DNA from: Flavobacterium psychrophilum
Lineage (GTDB): Bacteria; Bacteroidota; Bacteroidia; Flavobacteriales; Flavobacteriaceae
Direction of reading: 5' to 3'
Assembly (NCBI GenBank): GCA_020720185.1
Contig: DYPB01000094.1
Span: 1 to 7,710 of the forward strand
DNA length: 7,710 bases
The position numbers and the translations under genes are program-made. Position 1 is the first letter of the stretch. The number at the start of each line of letters is the position of its first letter. This document shows positions 6,553-7,710 of the stretch, piece by piece. The notes under the pieces are model-generated. The model did no database searches and was not told where the DNA came from. It was given only the letters and a program-made list of their open reading frames with translations.

Positions 6553-6560
6553 TAAATTTG
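6553..6560 (+). promoter_or_regulatory. -7 element of the meaB promoter
   Basis: TAAATTTG matches TAnnTTTG. It lies 21 bp before the TTG start at 6582, so transcription would begin near 6566. It is 16 bp from the opposing fsr -7 element, so the two promoters overlap back to back and RNA polymerase probably cannot occupy both at once. Confidence 0.68.
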
Positions 6561-6581
6561 CCAAACTAATTATCTGTTTTT

Positions 6582-7667
6582 TTGAATCCTAAAAAAAATA
6601 AAACGGCACTTATAGAAAAAAATGGAATTTCTCAACCAGAAATTATCAATGAAAAATCCGTAGCAAAAATTCAAAAATTTAGAAGTAAACAACCAACTGT
6701 TAATGAATTAGTTAGTGGCATATTATCTTCCAATATTAGTTCGTTAAGCAGAGCAATTACACTTATCGAAAGTTCAAATCCTGAACATTTATCAAAAGCA
6801 AATGAAGTGATTAATGCTTGTATTCCAAAAGCGGTTTCATCCATAAGGATAGGAATTACTGGAGTTCCAGGTGTTGGAAAAAGCACTTTCATTGAAACTT
6901 TTGGTAAATATTTAACCCGTTTAGGCAAAAAGGTAGCGGTTCTTGCTATTGATCCAAGCAGTACAATATCGCACGGAAGCATTTTAGGAGACAAAACCAG
7001 AATGGAAGAATTAGTAAAAGATAAAAATGCTTATATTCGACCTAGTGCCTCTGGCGAAACTTTAGGCGGAGTTGCCCGAAAAACTCGTGAAACAATTACA
7101 CTCTGTGAGGCTGCCGGTTTTGATATTATTATAATAGAAACAGTGGGCGTTGGACAAAGCGAAACCGCAGTACATAGTATGGTAGATTTTTTTTTATTAC
7201 TAAAAATTTCTGGTGCTGGTGATGAATTACAAGGAATAAAACGAGGAATTATGGAAATGGCCGATGCTATCGTTATCAATAAAGCCGATGGTGATAATGT
7301 ACAAAAAGCAAATTTAGCAAAAATAGAATTTGGGCGTGCCTTATATTTATTTCCTGCAAAAAAATCAGGTTGGAACCCCGTTGTAACTTCTTGTAGTTCC
7401 GTAAATAATACTGGCATCGATGTTGTTTGGAATATGATTTCAGATTATTTCGAACTTACAAAAAATAATGGTTATTTTAATGAAAATCGACAAAATCAAA
7501 ATCAATTTTGGATGCTGGAAACAATTAATGAACAATTAAAAATGAACTTTTATTCTAATCCTCAAATTCTTAACTTATTAGCCACTAATAAAAAAGCGGT
7601 TCAAAACAACAAAATATCGCCATTTGTTGCCGCAAATCAGTTACTAAAAATATATTTTGAAAGCTAA
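6582..7667 (+). CDS. meaB: MeaB/ArgK-family GTPase (methylmalonyl-CoA mutase chaperone), TTG start
   Basis: A 361-residue cytosolic P-loop GTPase of the MeaB/ArgK (human MMAA) family. These proteins load and protect the cobalamin cofactor of methylmalonyl-CoA mutase. Visible motifs are Walker A GVPGVGKST (94-102), IDPSS (123-127), GSILGDKTRM (132-141), RPSASGETLGG (153-163), the G3 region ETVGVGQSE (186-194), DELQGIKRGIMEMAD (214-228) and G4 NKAD (233-236). The N-terminal helical arm (about 20-85) and C-terminal arm (about 305-361) match the dimerising extensions of the family. Initiation is at TTG: a stop lies at 6567-6569 and the first in-frame ATG is Met141, past the P-loop, so no conventional ATG start exists. 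The promoter element at 6553-6560 fits this start. The mutase subunits are not in the window, so the partner is inferred from family knowledge. Confidence 0.94.
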   Translation: MNPKKNKTALIEKNGISQPEIINEKSVAKIQKFRSKQPTVNELVSGILSSNISSLSRAITLIESSNPEHLSKANEVINACIPKAVSSIRIGITGVPGVGKSTFIETFGKYLTRLGKKVAVLAIDPSSTISHGSILGDKTRMEELVKDKNAYIRPSASGETLGGVARKTRETITLCEAAGFDIIIIETVGVGQSETAVHSMVDFFLLLKISGAGDELQGIKRGIMEMADAIVINKADGDNVQKANLAKIEFGRALYLFPAKKSGWNPVVTSCSSVNNTGIDVVWNMISDYFELTKNNGYFNENRQNQNQFWMLETINEQLKMNFYSNPQILNLLATNKKAVQNNKISPFVAANQLLKIYFES

Positions 7668-7710
7668 AGGTGGGTTCTATAAATTAGTTTTTTTTGTAAA
7701 TTTATTTTTT

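Noticed and set aside
6671..7417. Long minus-strand frames opposite meaB.
   Set aside because: They are shadows of a gene whose GTPase motifs are complete; their translations have no recognisable domain.
7680..7710. A T-rich end of the window that might be a terminator for meaB or a promoter for the next gene.
   Set aside because: There is no inverted repeat before the T tracts and no complete TAnnTTTG before the sequence ends.

Overview
The window looks like chromosomal DNA of a member of the Bacteroidota, most likely Flavobacteriaceae. The evidence is the low GC content, a C-terminal sorting domain of the type IX secretion system (T9SS), and several promoters with the Bacteroidota -7 element TAnnTTTG. 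A-rich leaders replace Shine-Dalgarno sites, and the proteins have flavobacterial character. No rRNA, tRNA, insertion sequence or CRISPR array is visible.

Layout. Positions 1-519 are the 3' end of a secreted protein with a C-terminal T9SS sorting domain (+), closed by a hairpin terminator. A uridine-phosphorylase-like enzyme follows (703-1563, +). A long hairpin then separates it from the convergent ribosome-assembly GTPase gene der (2952 to 1642, -). A 391-bp AT-rich gap comes next and holds the der promoter, an inverted repeat and the promoter of a two-gene sensory operon. That operon (3344-4832, +) encodes an Aer-like PAS protein and a protein with an N-terminal CZB zinc-binding domain fused to a second Aer-like PAS. 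A hairpin at 4850-4875 closes it. On the opposite strand lies a probable operon read from 6510 down to 4881: an Fsr-family (fosmidomycin resistance) MFS exporter, then a small exported helical protein. The exporter promoter is back to back with the promoter of a MeaB-family GTPase (6582-7667, +), which begins with TTG.

How the genes fit together. Most are unrelated housekeeping functions: pyrimidine salvage (udp-like), 50S subunit assembly (der), protection of the B12-dependent methylmalonyl-CoA mutase (meaB) and drug or metabolite efflux (fsr). The part most worth attention is the PAS / CZB-PAS pair. Both proteins carry the Aer RHPDMP signature and share a conserved tail after the PAS. Neither has a kinase, GGDEF, methyl-accepting or DNA-binding output domain. 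Together they look like a soluble redox-sensing module (predicted flavin plus zinc-cysteine) whose partner is not encoded in this window.
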